Positions 33,857-46,500 of a DNA stretch of 64,000 nucleotides are shown in pieces. The notes under the pieces were generated by a model, which was given only the letters and a program-made list of their open reading frames with translations, searched no databases and was not told where the DNA came from. How positions within the stretch are numbered: the stretch's first letter is position 1; each line of letters begins with the position of its first letter. Source of the stretch: Dipteronia dyeriana (lineage: Eukaryota > Streptophyta > Magnoliopsida > Sapindales > Sapindaceae); the NCBI GenBank assembly GCA_032871835.1, contig CM065295.1:63237687-63301686 (forward strand), written 5' to 3'. The translations under genes were made by a program, and so were the position numbers.

Positions 33857-35484
33857 GTCATATATTTTAGCCCTCAATTCTATTTTCCTTGTCTTATTTT
33901 CATGCATGTGTATGTATCTTACGACTCGTTTGATATGTTTGAAGGCAATTAGGTACATGTTGGAAGATAGGATGAAAAGCGTGAAGAATGTGCGAAGATA
34001 GGTCAAAATCAGTAAAGAAAGGTTTCAGTTTGCAGATGAATGCACGAATCCAAACCCGCACATAACCGGTGCATGAATCGTAAAACTGAGCAAATCCAAG
34101 AAGAAGAACCAGTAACCATCAGGTCAGTGAGTGGGTCCCAGTTTGCGTATAACCCGCGCATATGCAAAAACCAGAGAACAAGACAGCAACAATCAGGGCA
34201 CTGCGTGGGTCACTATGCCTGTCACAACCCGCACACGATCCGCGCATTTGGCACGTTAGGACTGCCACATCAGCATTTTCAGACCTAATCTTGGGACCCT
34301 ATAAACATATTCTGTTCTCTTTTCAAAATACACTCTTAGATCGATCTAGAGTCTCTCCATCATCTCTTACACCTATTCTCTTCTCTTCTACACTTTCTCA
34401 CATCCCTAATTACTAACCTAGGTTTAGGAATCATCCCTCACCCAATCTAACCACCATTTTCCTCATCTATTCAAGGACACTTAGAGATTGGATTAAAGCT
34501 TCAAGGAAGAAGTATCCACATGGGTCTTCTTTATCTCTTTTCTCCTTGTTATTTTAATATAATTTTCATTAGTAACTAAACCCTTTTGTGGGAGTTGATG
34601 TAATAATTCATGGATTATGGGTTTCCACCATATTCTTAGTATTTGACTATTTAGTTTCATTCAATGGTTTTTAATGCAATTGATTGTCTCTTGAATTAAG
34701 TAGATATGCCCACTCTTGGTTCTTGTTGATTATCAAAATCTTTGAGTTTTTAAACTGGAATATACATGTACTTGGATCGGGTAGATATGCCATCTCTTAA
34801 GCCAAGTTAGATACACACTCTTTGGTGATTAAAACTAACTAAATTGAATGGAATTAATGTGTAGTGAATATACCATTATTATGCATTTAGGCTTCAATGG
34901 AAATGGGTGGTTGTGAATATGCTCTTCCAAGCCATCCCTAACCATTAGAATCTATCCATGTTCAAAGGGTGATTCTCTCATAAACCTACCTAGTAGTTGT
35001 GTAGTAGAGAATTTATGTGATAAGAGTCCCTAGCTTTCCAAATCCGGCCAAGTAGTCGTGAGTGAGAGTTATTGGCTCTAAGTCACCCTTAAAGATAGAT
35101 TAGCCCTTAATAATCAAACCGGTTCTTAAAGAATGGAGTGCCCACTATTCGTGTTTGAATTGAATCGACTTCCGCATTCACATCTCATATGTTATCCTGC
35201 CATTCTACATTCTTATTAACACTAATTGCATGTTAGATTAACTAGCCTAATCATAGTTGCCTTCTAGTCCTTTAACCTTTCAAAAACCCAGCCATCTACC
35301 TTTACTTTTCATACATAGTTTTAGTTTAATATTAGTTAACTAGGTTTAACCATTTGATTTTCCTTTCTCTGTGGATGACACCCGACTTGCCGTTGTACTT
35401 GTTTTGTTAACATTTGAGGCATTGTTGTGGTTTTTATAAATATTGTTTGACGTACGATTTCTAACGATAAAAACGTACACGTCA
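33857..35484 (+). repeat. probable 5' LTR of the Athila/Tat-type element
   Basis: The left end (TGTCATATATTTTAG) is inferred; the right end is set by CA at 35483-35484 three bases before the primer site. Between lie a CT-rich leader, the phrase CCCTTTTGTGGGAGTTGATG, and alternating AGATATGCCCACTC words typical of long Athila/Tat LTRs. Without a partner LTR the left end is a guess. Confidence 0.55.
34300..34306 (+). promoter_or_regulatory. putative LTR TATA box
   Basis: TATAAAC lies in GGGACCCTATAAACATATTC, followed about 30 bp later by a pyrimidine-rich start region (TCTCCATCATCTCTTACACC). The position inside the LTR fits a U3/R border. Confidence 0.5.
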
Positions 35485-35487
35485 AAA

Positions 35488-35505
35488 TGACATCATTGCT
35501 GGGGA
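35488..35505 (+). other. decayed primer-binding site (tRNA-Asp type)
   Basis: The site reads TGACATCATTGCTGGGGA. The Athila/Tat consensus known to pair with tRNA-Asp is TGGCGCCGTTGCCGGGGA. The five differences are all G to A or C to T. Location, three bases after the LTR end, is as expected. Confidence 0.75.
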
Positions 35506-35781
35506 AAGGTGTTAATAAGTTGGCTAATCCTAGTTTTCTAGTTAAGAGTCTTAGTTGTTGTTTTTTTTTTAGTTTTCCTTAGTTTCATTTTACTTCTTTG
35601 ATAGTTGTTGTTTTCTTGTGTTTCATGTTTTATGGATTACTTTAGATAGCATACATGGCTTAGACACGAGCATATTGATGATCCATTTGATCGAAATTAG
35701 AGGTCTCATATAGATTCCTCATGGAGCTATAATGGTGTCAACACCCACGAGCCATTACTCTCATCTCACCAGCCAACAGAT

Positions 35782-37323
35782 ATGTCCTTTGAAGATATGG
35801 TGCAGAATTTTGTGGAGTCTACCAATCGGTTAGGTGAAGAGCTTAGGGCACCTTGGCAAAGAACCAAGAATAATTTCAACAATTATGTGCGACTTAGCTG
35901 GCCAACCCAGGAAATTGGATCTAATTTTGAAGGCACCTTTACCCTAGCATCAAATCAAAGCCACCATAACATTTCATACCTCTTTTGGGAGGAAGGACAA
36001 CAAGGGAATCTTGAGGAAGAATGAAATAAGTTATTGGAGATGAACAAGGAATTAATGAGTATGGTCAAAGAGACAGTTTTGGCAATGAGGTCGATAAAGA
36101 ATGAGAATGATGCACTTTAAGTGAAATAAAAGAATGTCTCCTAAGAAAAAGAAGATGTCAGGGAAGATTTTGAGAAGAAAGTGCAACTTTTGAAGAATGA
36201 GCTAGAAGGAAAAGAAGCTTTGGAAAGAACAAAGGAAAATGAGTTCGTAAGCTAAACAAAAGGCTCATACTTGAAGTACAATCACTTAGAGTGAAGAATA
36301 GTACACTCAAGAAGAAGGAAAGAGAAGTCTCTGACAAAGACAATGCTTTGGAAGAACACATTGAGAGACTTGAAGTGGAAAAAAATGTCGTATTAAAAAC
36401 CTTGGAAGATCAAGTGAGGCTAGAAATGAAGAGAAAGATAGATCTTGAACAAAAAGACAATGCCCTCGAATAAGTGAAAGAAGAACTTAGCAAAAAAGAG
36501 AGGGCCTTTAATATAGCAAAGGTGAAAGTTGATAAGCTTGAACAAGGAAACCAGAAGCTCACATTTGAGATTGAATTGGCCAAGGTGAAGAATGGTGTCT
36601 TCCGGAAGAAGATAGAAGACATCTCTAGCAAGAACAAAGAGGTAGAAATACAAGTGAAGAGCCTTGAAGCCGAAGATAGTTCACCCTTGAAAGAGTTAGA
36701 ATGATAAATGAGGACTTTGCCAAGAGGATACGGCTAATGCAAGCCGAAATTGAAGCAAGAGACAAGGCCTAGAAGATAATGAAAAAGAAGGAACTTAACC
36801 ACCTTGCGGAGCTTTCAAAACTTAAGCAAGAAATTGAGGCAAAGAAGATAAGATTTCCATGTGTCAAAAAAATCCAAGTGCCAAGATCAAAAAGCAAAAT
36901 TTGAGCAAAGCAAGGAGGAGGAAGGCTGAAAAGAAAAGGAAGCATCCTCTAATCCCACCTCCGATAAAGACCCATCAACAAGGTATCATTTCTAACCCTA
37001 TCACCATATGCCACCATTGCCCTAAGATTGGTTAGACTAGACCACTAGGTCATGCATATGTAAGGCAAGACACACATGAAAATTTTAAACATAAAGAGAA
37101 GTATAGGGATGTTAGGAACATATAGGTTGAGAAGCCTAGGAATATGAAGAAACCATCTAAGATCAAACGAATTTGGGTAAGGAAGGACTTGGTCGACCAA
37201 GTTAGTCGCAGTGCCAAGAAAAAGGGGAAATCAGCTCAACTTATTTGGGTTGTGAAAAAGAATAATTTTTCAAACATAGTGATACCTCCTTTAGTTGATG
37301 ACATCCCTACCACAAGCACATAA
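35782..37323 (+). pseudogene. coiled-coil gag-like gene of the non-autonomous element
   Basis: Function not known; probably a particle protein. ATG at 35782 starts SFEDMVQNFVESTNRLGEELRAPW; an upstream in-frame open stretch is broken by a stop. A long Glu/Lys-rich coiled coil follows (36030-36870, in two phases with stops at 36471-36473 and 36702-36704). Near 37010-37060 a zinc-knuckle remnant CHHCPKIG-stop-TRPLGH has lost its His to a stop. Then a basic tail includes KRIWVRKDLVDQV and ends PTTST at a stop near 37321. The CHHC..IGHTRP and WVRK pattern is familiar from plant retrotransposon gags, which is the basis of the call. Confidence 0.6.
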
Positions 37324-37810
37324 TCTAGAATCTTCTTTTATGCGTCTTATTTCATGCTTTGTTTTGCTTTAAAATTGCACATTCTATTTTTCCTTCTTTA
37401 ATATATTTTTGAGATGAGAGACAAATTGTTTTTGGGGTAAAATTTATTATGGTATTTACCTAGTTTGTTTGTTTTCGATAAGAAGTAGTGTTGCAAGTTT
37501 GGGTTGGCAACAACATGTATTGTGTGAATCTTATTTTCCTGAACTTTCTAATGAGTTTTATGAGTGTGCAGATTGTCTAGAGCTTTATGGGGAAGCGGAT
37601 TTTTACAGCTTGTGTATCAATGCAAGGCTCTTTGTCTCTTGGTAGGAAACAACAACTTGTGCGTCCAGAAGGGACAAGTAGGCGAAGAACGCTCATAAAA
37701 AGAGCAAGAGCCTTACCTCAATAGGAGATGCTTGCAAGGAGGCAACACACTTCAGTTTTAGTTTATCATACTCACTTTTAAATTTCTATATTACGTTTCG
37801 TCTTTTAGTT

Positions 37811-39453
37811 TCGGCTTGTTGAGGATCTCGATGCGTTCGACTCGTTCCTGTGGGGTGACCACGTGTACATGCATTCTATTTACTCTTTCAAGCATGCGCT
37901 TGACGGGCGATGAGACGGGTTCGAGCGATGCCAAAAGGAAAATGGTGCTCATGTACATACGGTGGAGACCTACAACATATATGGTCTATCTCACGCTCTA
38001 TTGGTAAGAACTTCGAATTACAAGTTGTACTTTATTATTGGTGTCCTAAATGTTATGGATACTTATCGTACTTATCTTTGATGCAGATATTTACTTACGA
38101 GGTGATCCCTGATTTGGGCAAAGAGTTTGGCACCAGGAGGGTTACGGATCTGTCTCCCCGTATTTTGAAGTTGGAGTTGACCAAACAACCGAGAGGGAAG
38201 AAGCTGGCCAAGATTTTCAAATCCAGGGCAGTGACCACGGTGAGGTAGAATGTGTTACAATCCCGATGGTTGGAAAAGGACCTTCAAACGGTTCGTGGAG
38301 TTACCACGAGTGGAAATCGCCCATGGTATGAGGTTGACTTGGAAAGTGTTAGACGGTGTAAATGATTTAAATTATAAACTTTTCGTATATCCTAACCTAA
38401 CACCTTCTGTATACTATTACCTTCTGTATACTATTACAGGTCCTGATACCATGCAACGTTGGGGGCCAACATTGGCTGGTGGTGACCGTCAACCTTATTC
38501 TCGGGAAGCTGGACATATTTTGAAGCAGTGAAAACGTAAAAAGAACTAGGCCGACGTCTAAGTTCTATTGAAACTGGAATCCACCAGAAATAAAATAAAA
38601 TAACAAGTCTGAATTTTATTGAAAAATGAACTAATGAGCCTTTCGGCTTACAAGACTATTTAAAGTAAAAACCCTAACCCGAATCCTTATTGGACAAGAA
38701 ACGGGATTACATACCAAAAGCTGCCATAAATAGCGAAACTGTCGAAAATAGTGAAATCATAAAAGTTACGGAAATAAAATATACTAACGACCATAAACAA
38801 GCCGGAATTAACGGTAGGCGATTCTGGCTTGTCAAAGTCAATTTATGACAAAAATGGAAATTTCGAAAAAATGAAAGAATTACGATTTCGGAGCATAAAT
38901 GATGGAATTTGGCCGAAAAAGGACGTGCCTCAACACCGAAGGTTTTGACTTCTGAGGATCTCGTCGGTTCCCTTCAATTAAGGTCATTTAATCTTGAATT
39001 TAGGATGGTCCCACCAAGCCATGTAGGACTCAGCCACTTGTTCTATATCATATTTGACCCCTGGAGACAGGATGCTCCCATTCATATCAGAAAGCAGCAG
39101 GTCCGACCATTATGATGGTTTTTACTGTCAATGTTGAATGACACGGGGTTCCACACTTCACGACGAGGCGGTCGTCGACCGTTTTCCAGGGAAAATTAGC
39201 CCTTTTCGGTCAGCGTGGTCTCCACTTCTACAGTCTCCTAACAAAAAAAAATCGTAAGACATTCTATTTCATTAACGTGCTTAGATATTATTTAAAAACG
39301 ATTTGTAACTCGTTTTAATGTGTCCAATTGCAAGGGTAACTGTGGTCCCTGTACGTTGAGACTTATCGAGTACTTACTGGCAGGTCGACGCCGTTTTGAT
39401 TGGTCAGAGGACGACATGGGGATCATTCGAGAAAAATGGCCATTGAGATTTTT
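37811..39453 (+). pseudogene. DUF1985/Ulp1-like gene remnant of MULE 2
   Basis: After a 3' splice site (CGTCTTTTAG, ending at 37810) comes LVEDLDAFDSFLWGDHVYMHS, aligned with LVDDLEAFNGFAWGHYVFKMT of MULE 1. A second exon after ATGCAG near 38087 reads IFTYEVIPDLGKEFGTRRV and SPRILKLELTKQPRGKKLAK, the DUF1985 C-terminal pattern. The last part of the protease lies at 39330-39453: KGNCGPCTLRLIEYLLAG then DDMGIIREKWPLRFF and a stop; here the catalytic Cys of NCG is kept. The DUF1985 first half and the His/Asp part of the protease are missing, and an LTR separates the halves. Confidence 0.75.
38529..39243 (-). repeat. probable solo LTR inside the MULE 2 Ulp1-like gene
   Basis: On the - strand it begins TGTTAGGAGACTG and ends ACGTTTTCA. 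It contains a TATA-like CTTTAAATAG, then TCTTGTAAGCC and, about 35 bp on, an AATAAAA signal, in the order expected for an LTR promoter and polyadenylation site. No internal element domains are present. The 5-bp flanks (AGCAG and AAAAA) do not match, so the exact ends or the solo status are uncertain. Confidence 0.5.
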
Positions 39454-39736
39454 TTAACTCTAGGCCCGCCCAAAGATTGGTTGTATATTTATTGTTGTAT
39501 ATTTTTTATTTTTTCTCCAATTTTTTATGTACAATGACATTCTAATTCAGCAATATTATTTCAATTTCTTTTAATGTTTTTGTTTCCAGTGTCTGTTATC
39601 ACATGTACGAAACATATATCAAACCTTGACAATATGATACAATTTTTTTTAGAACAAAATAAGTTAACGAACAACTCATAAAATTCCAAATTATTACAAT
39701 TTCCAAATGTTTACAATGTGATCAAAACTTTGACAT

Positions 39737-42480
39737 TCATTCCCTATTAGAGTCCATGTTAGGGCACGTCTGTTTGTTGTGTCCAATTGAATGAAAGATA
39801 CTACACTTGTGGCGGTATTCATCGGGAACACCTCTACTTAGACCTTCATTAATTAAAGGTGGGTTAGAACATCTCCTGAAATTATGCCCTGGTTGTCCAC
39901 ATCTTCTACACGATTGTGTAGGTGTCCTCACCGAAGACGAGACATGTCGACCCGCCATCGAGCGTCCTGCTTATCTCTTGGAGATTGGATTCAACATCAC
40001 CCTCTGAGCAATGTCAGATGGCACAACCCAAGTGGAAGGATGTCCAACCGTCATAATAGGAACCGAGTACGCGTCAATAAGTGTCTGTCTCTTGTAATAG
40101 TCCGAACACAATGATGTCAAATCCAAGTTTCGCTCCCTATAAAAAACATTGAAAACAATGAGCTTCATGTTTCAGTAATAGTGACCGCACACTAAAACTT
40201 GTAATGTCCTTACAGCAGCGAGTGCGTGAGAATATGGAAAATGATCCGTTTGGAATTTGTTGCAAGTATAGGTCTTTTCGGCTAAGCCAACAGTCCACTA
40301 TTTTCCAGACCGATTGGCCGAGAAAATATTCTAGTCTGCTGGATTTAAGGTTAAAAACCCACACTTCACCACACGTTTTAAAATCACAGAATTTGCTGCG
40401 TCGGTCAACTGATGACGCATGGATTGTGCAGCTCTATAGCTATCGTGAAACCACCGTTGTAGCATATTCCTAATAAACTCAGCCATATTCAATATAGGCA
40501 GTTGTCGTGCAAATTTTAGACATGAGTTTATGCATTCTCTAACATTTGTTGTCATCACCCTGTACCTTCTTTCGGGACAGTGTACACGGAACCACTTGTG
40601 TGGACCGACATCAATTACATAATCATATACATTCTGGTGCAAGTTTCTTAACTCTTACATGTGCCGGTTATATTTCAACTCAGAGTACGCGCGGGCTGCT
40701 TTGTCCATTATTGCGGCAACATCCTTTCTGTGATATCGCTTCTTAATATTTTCAGAAAAGTGTCAACAACATATGGTATGTATGGCATAAGGGAACACTT
40801 TAGAAATCCCTACTTCAATGCTTGCATGTCTATTATAAATGAAAACCAGCTCATCAATATAACCTAGGACACCCTTCAAGCAATCCAAAAACCACTCCCA
40901 TGAAAGGTTTTTATTTTATGAGTCGTTGTACCCAAAAGCAATTGGATACACATATTCATTCCCATCTTGTGCTGTAGCAACAAATATCGTACCCCCGAAT
41001 TGTCCCTTTAAATGGGTACCATCAACGGTAATTACTGGACACATACACGTCCGAAATCCTCTTAGTGAGGTACCAATCGATATGAAAAAGTAGAGGAATT
41101 TACCATCTTTATCGCACTGTAAGTCAGTGATTGTACCGGGATTTTTTTATTCCAAAACGTAACCGAATGATGGAATTAGTTGGAAGGTTTCCTCATGTGT
41201 TCCATAGGTCAGTGACAACGCATAATCAAGGGCTTGGTGTGCCTTACTGTACATGATTTGGATTCCATACATTGTTTTCATGTCGGTGATTATGTCCTTC
41301 GGATGCATTAGTCGACTATCTTGTTGTTGAAGTCTAGGTGCAACCACTTCTCCAATTATGACTGTACTAGCTTGTCGGTGGCGGCAGTGGATTTCCTCTA
41401 AAAGATAAGTGTGTTTGTTAACAAAACTTCTTACTTGAAAGTATGTCTCTTTATCTCTTTCATCAAACAAACTAGATGTAATGTTGTCTTATTGGACCTT
41501 TTCACCTTCCACTCGAAGTTCTGCCACATTGCAAAATGGCCTACTATTCTCTTCAAATCATTTTTCGTAGGAAAAAATTGCCCTTTATATATCAAATCAT
41601 TTTTCGTAGGAAAAAATTGCCCTTTTAAGTTCATTTTCAATCAAGTTCCTGCTTCCACCCATACCAAATGAGTACAATTCTGGTCCTGGAATAAATCACG
41701 TTGTGGCATTATCAGAATCATTTGGAGATAAATTAGCCCGGACCTCGGAGGTCCCAGCTATATCTGATGCACTGGAACTAAATCTATGTAAACGTCTTAC
41801 ACGTCTTTCTGTTTGGACAGGTTCTTCATCATCCTTATTGTTCTCTACATTATCTATCATATTAAAATTTGCCTCATTATCCACCTCATAAATCGTCTCA
41901 ACATTCGTTGATGTATTATGCTCATTGTTAATGTCATTGTAGATCTTATTGTATTGGTGATTGTACTGCCTACCATTCATCTTAATTTGATAACTAAAGA
42001 CATCGTCGAATTGAGGTCCCAATATATCAGCATGGTCGGCTACTTCCGGTGGGACACGACACATGTTTTTCCAACCATCAATCTCACTTCTTTCTGTGAA
42101 CTACTGGTTGCTTCCGTCTGACAATCGAAATTGTTGGGTGTTATCACGATGAGGGAAATCTTCACCAATGACACCTCATGCTGGCCTCTCAATTAGACTA
42201 ACACATGCTTAAGGGATCACCCTATCTTCGACATGAACATCATCATCGTTTCTTATAAATGTATGACATGTAGTCCCATGAGCAATCGATATAGACTGTA
42301 GATCAACACTGTATTTGTTCTCATCATACTTCACAATGGTTTGCACGATCGACACCAGTTTGTCGTAAGTCATATTCTTTGACACATACAAACATTTGTT
42401 ATCGGAACCTAAATACCTCTGACTTCCGTCGGGTAATTGTTCCCATCACCCTATCCATTGTCCTGTCAAAATCATCATCA
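39737..42480 (-). pseudogene. MULE 2 transposase (MuDR-like)
   Basis: From the 5' side: an N-terminal domain near 42450-42210 (NKCLYVSKNMTYDKLVSIV), an acidic region (42064-41750), a region with LMHPKDIITDMKTMYGIQI (41320-41250), then the catalytic core. The first Asp is present in VITVDGTHLKGQFGG (near 41020). The second reads Asn in FIYNRHASIEV (codon near 40835) where relatives have SDRH. The Glu is present in NVRECINSC (near 40550). The C-terminus holds two zinc knuckles (CRRCGQPGHNFRRC and CSIFHSIGHNKQTC, 39910-39750), the second with one Cys replaced. Stops and shifts separate the parts. Confidence 0.8.
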
Positions 42481-42554
42481 AAAACCATAATTAAGAAAAT
42501 TAAATTTAATATTAAATTTACAATTATAAAGGATTAAACAAAAACCTAAAGTGT

Positions 42555-43075
42555 AAGCGATCGAGCTTTTTTGTTAGGGATCGAGCTTTTGAGTTTTTTT
42601 ATGAATGACCGAACTTTTTTTGTTCATGATCAAACCTTTTTTTAATGGCTCGAGCTTTTTTTTAGGGATCAAGCATTTTTTGTACATGATCGAGCATTTT
42701 TTGTACATGCTCGAGCATTTTTTGTACATGCTCGAGCTTTTATTATGAGAGATTGAGCTTTTTTGTAATTGATCGAGGTCTTTTGTACATAATCGAGCTT
42801 TTGTTGTACATGATCGAGCTTTTTTTGTACACCATTGAGTTTTTTTTATGAGGGATCGAGTTTTTTTTTTCTGATCGAGCTTTTATTATGAGGGATTGAG
42901 CTTTTTTTGTATATGATCGAGTTTTTTTTTGTGAGGGATCGAGTTTTTTTTTTGTACATGATCGAGCTTTTTTAAAAATAGCTCAAGCTTTTCAAAAAAT
43001 GGCTCAAGCTTTTTTTTAATGGTTCGAGCTTTTTTAAAATGATATCGAGCTTTTATGCCCAAGATTTTAAACTTG
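42555..43075 (-). repeat. GATCGAGCTTTTTT array upstream of the MULE 2 transposase
   Basis: About 24 degenerate units of 17-24 bp with GATCGAGCTTTTTT or close variants, many followed by TGTACAT. It occupies the same place relative to the transposase as array 1 of MULE 1, but the unit sequence is unrelated. Confidence 0.9.
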
Positions 43076-43560
43076 TTTGCACCACTTCAAAGCAGCTCAA
43101 CCAAATGTAAATACCGCTCCGAAATATTAAAAAATGCTCGGACCAATGTAACGAAATTTCGGACACATATATAATTCGTAGACATATAAAAAAAAATGGA
43201 GACACAATGTTTATAGATGTTCATAGATGTTCATACATTATTAAACCACACAGAAATGCATGAAAAAAATAAAAAATGAAGATCAGAAATATTTGTTTAC
43301 CTTCTTGTGCAATATCTGGAGAGAGACTCATTCTTTAGAGAGACAGAAGTATTTTATTGATTTTTAGACAACTTTTTTATAGAGGGGGAGAGAAGGTGCC
43401 TCTTAAACAATAAAAAATCAATTATTTGAGGGTAATTTCGATAATTCACCATAATATGTGCCTTTTAAACTTAACTTACTAAACTGGTGATATCACTGCA
43501 ACTCACCTGGTGATATCACTACAATTCACTAAAACAAAAGGTGATATTTTTCACTATTTC

Positions 43561-46500
43561 CACATTTGTTGAACCCGATTCTTGAATTTTTGTGTTTAAA
43601 ATGCATTTGGATGTTGGTATTCAAACTTCTTGATGACGTATACACACTGTAATGTTCACACTTTTCGTTTGTTGTTCTTGCATGCATGTTAGTTATTAAT
43701 TGGCATGTAAAGAAGTTTTCGTTGCAATGTTCAAACTATATTGAAAGTTTTAGTTGGTATCAAAATGCCAACTTCAACTTTGTACAAGAAAAAAATAATT
43801 CTAAAAATATAGAAAAGTATTAACGGAATAACGGATACATTCTAAATTCTATTATGAAATGTCATATCAATTGCTAGACATAAAGAATGGATATATATAC
43901 ATAAATGATAAACATTTTCTTTGGCTATGGACAAGGAAAAAGGTCATTAGATTAGGAAAATTTCTATTCAACTATATATGAGGATGTCCAAATCAAGGGA
44001 TTAAGACAAGAAAGAACAAGACATCCTTAACAATTTTATTAGAAACATTTCGTGCATGGTTGGGGCACGTACACCTAGCACATGATTTGACAAAAACGAA
44101 AACTTTTTTTTTAAAAAAAAGCCATTTTTAATTGGATCCACTAGACAAATTAGCTACCGGGGGCCTGGGGATTAGATCAACACCACATGACTGTGGAGCA
44201 TCAAGTGTCACCTAACTTGTGGTGGAGCTGAATCCTAATCTTCTCACTCCACACGTGGCACTTATTTAGTGGCTGTTAAAATTTCCTAATAGGGTTGTCT
44301 GAATCAGCTTTTCTTCATTTGTCATTATGGACTTATTTGATTCCACATCAGCACTGTTTGGACAAGTCAGCGTCTGAGGGCATGCTGATGTGATGTCATG
44401 TGCTTCGACTACTTACATACTTGCAACGGATCGAATGTATAATAATCCCACAAATCCTAAATTTATTGTTTAAAATGATTTAATATGTTCTTGCATCAAT
44501 TGAGATAGGGCCTGGGGATAATGAAACATCGTTGTTAATCACACCACTGTTACAAATCACAACTAAAACTTGGGTAGAGGTAATACCTCGAGTCTAAGCA
44601 CTCACGACACACTGTATGATCTCACATAATTAATCATATGATGCATTAGTCAGCGGTGTATTTGTCATTTTGTCTATCTAAAGTGTTTTTAAAGAAGAAG
44701 TTGTGATGGCATCTATAATTAACAAAAATAAAATATATTTCATAAACATAAATATTACATGGTCCAAAATGTTAATCTAAAAATCAATTTGGACGATATT
44801 ACAAGTGATTTATTACTTTTTAGAATAAAAATCTAAAATTCACTTACCATATCTTACTTTTGAGGTTAATTTTTTTGTATCTGTACATTTACTATTTTAT
44901 TTATTTTTATTTTTTAGATCCTTAAATGAGCATTCTTTAATTACCACTAAATCACCATCCAAAATACATGTATATAAGTTAACATTAACTATACATAAAT
45001 ATATAATTTTTACTTATGATATTATAAAATTTAGGTGAAAATTGAAAAAAAAAACATATACATTTTGTAAAATTTGTATTTAATCACATACGAACGTTTA
45101 ACTATTAATAGTCATATTATAAAATTTTATTTAAATCCATAACCAAATTATGAAAATACCCTGACACTTTTTAATTTATTTTATTTCTTCTTTTTGCAAA
45201 AAAAAAAAACGTGAAATTTTGGATAAAACTTGTAATCGTGAAGAAAAAACTCAAAAAACATAAAACCTTGATTTTTTTTTTTCAACAAGTAAATTACCCA
45301 AACATCCATGTGGGATGTTTTAGGTTAACTTTTCTTCTTCTGCTGATGACGAACACTGTCATTGGAAAGGCTGACCCGGTGGCACTGGTCCAGGGGAAGA
45401 GAATGTGAATTTGTGGAATGTTTTTATATGGGGTATTTCAATAATTGCTTAAAAATATAATTATTATATGCAATTAAACTATCATACGTGTTAAAAAAAA
45501 TCTCTAATAATTTTAAGGGCTAATTTTAGTTTTAGGTTTTTTTTTTTTCCAAAGCTTAATGGCGACCTATTAAGTCCTAATATGGATATCATTCTATTAC
45601 AAATGTAATATAACCTTTGAACGCATGTTAAAGATCGATAAAATGAATAAAAAAAATCATATATATTTTCTTAATGTGTATTGATTAAACGTGTGAACCT
45701 AAAACAATGTTCGATTTTTTGAACTATTACAACTTTAGTGTTGGGAGTAAAGATATGATTAATTGGAGCCTACAAGTTTATGATGTGGGGCATCAGAGGT
45801 GTACCATAAAACACAAAAGTGTTAATGAATACGGTTTCTATTTTTAAATGGATAATTATCAAATAAGTCCAATATCATATTCTTAATTCCAATTAGTTTA
45901 CAATTTTCTATTTTTTATTAAATTGATCCTTATATTTTTCATAAGTACTAAATTGGCCCCCCTTACTAAAAAATACAGATCCTCTACCGAACTGAATTTT
46001 GTTATGATCTAAAACAATTAAGATAATAATATTATGCATTTAAAGATATTGAAAGTTAAATAAATAAAATAAATAAATTACAACAGTTATGAGATTAGTT
46101 TGGTGGTAAACTCGAACAAAAAAAATCATAACCATTAATTACATATGACCCAAGATCTATTTAGATCAAGACACAGATCAAGTCAATAGAGGATTCATAT
46201 TTCTTATTGACACTTGGTAGTCAACTCAAAACTATTATAAGGGTAAATTTGCATTTTAACTTAAAAGAGTTGTATTATTGACACCCTAACCTAATAATGC
46301 AACACTTTTAAAATTATTTAATATTTTTTCCTTCATTCAAATTACTCAAAGAAAACACAAATTCTTCTAGGGAGTAAATCTAATAAAATCCCATATTCTT
46401 TTATTATTATTATTTATTTAAAAAAGAAAACATAACTAAGCTTAACTATGTTTAATTACTGTACGTCTGTACTCTATTTTTCTTTTTATCTATTTTGTTT

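Larger units (their letters stand above)
33857..37780 (+). mobile_element. non-autonomous LTR element with Athila/Tat-type primer site
   Basis: A 1.6-kb LTR-like segment (33857-35484) is followed by a primer site, a 2-kb interior with only a coiled-coil gag-like gene, and a 3' part with GGAGGCAACACACTTCAG (37736-37753), a phrase close to those found before the 3' end of Athila elements. No RT or integrase and no second LTR are visible. Its right end abuts the Ulp1-like gene fragment of MULE 2, and its left end abuts the damaged 5' side of copia 2. Confidence 0.65.
37800..43560 (-). mobile_element. MULE 2: second Mutator-like element with transposase and Ulp1-like gene
   Basis: A transposase (-, 42480-39737) faces the remains of a DUF1985/Ulp1 gene (+, 37811-39453). 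The arrangement repeats that of MULE 1, and the transposases look about half identical by eye. The left end is cut by the LTR element ending near 37780. The right end is set near 43560, where GAAATAGTGAAAAATATCACC (reading inwards on the - strand) marks the end of recognisable structure; no target duplication was found. Confidence 0.7.

Noticed and set aside
36158..36653. Leu/Ser/Phe-rich ORFs on the - strand
   Set aside because: Antisense shadows of the Lys/Glu-rich coiled-coil gene.
42555..43075. CRISPR-like array or heat-type regulatory cluster
   Set aside because: T-rich degenerate tandem repeat without a fixed spacer; no regulatory element consensus stands out.
44040..44420. Possible host gene fragment, because the base composition is less AT-rich
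   Set aside because: No frame longer than a few dozen codons and no recognisable motif.
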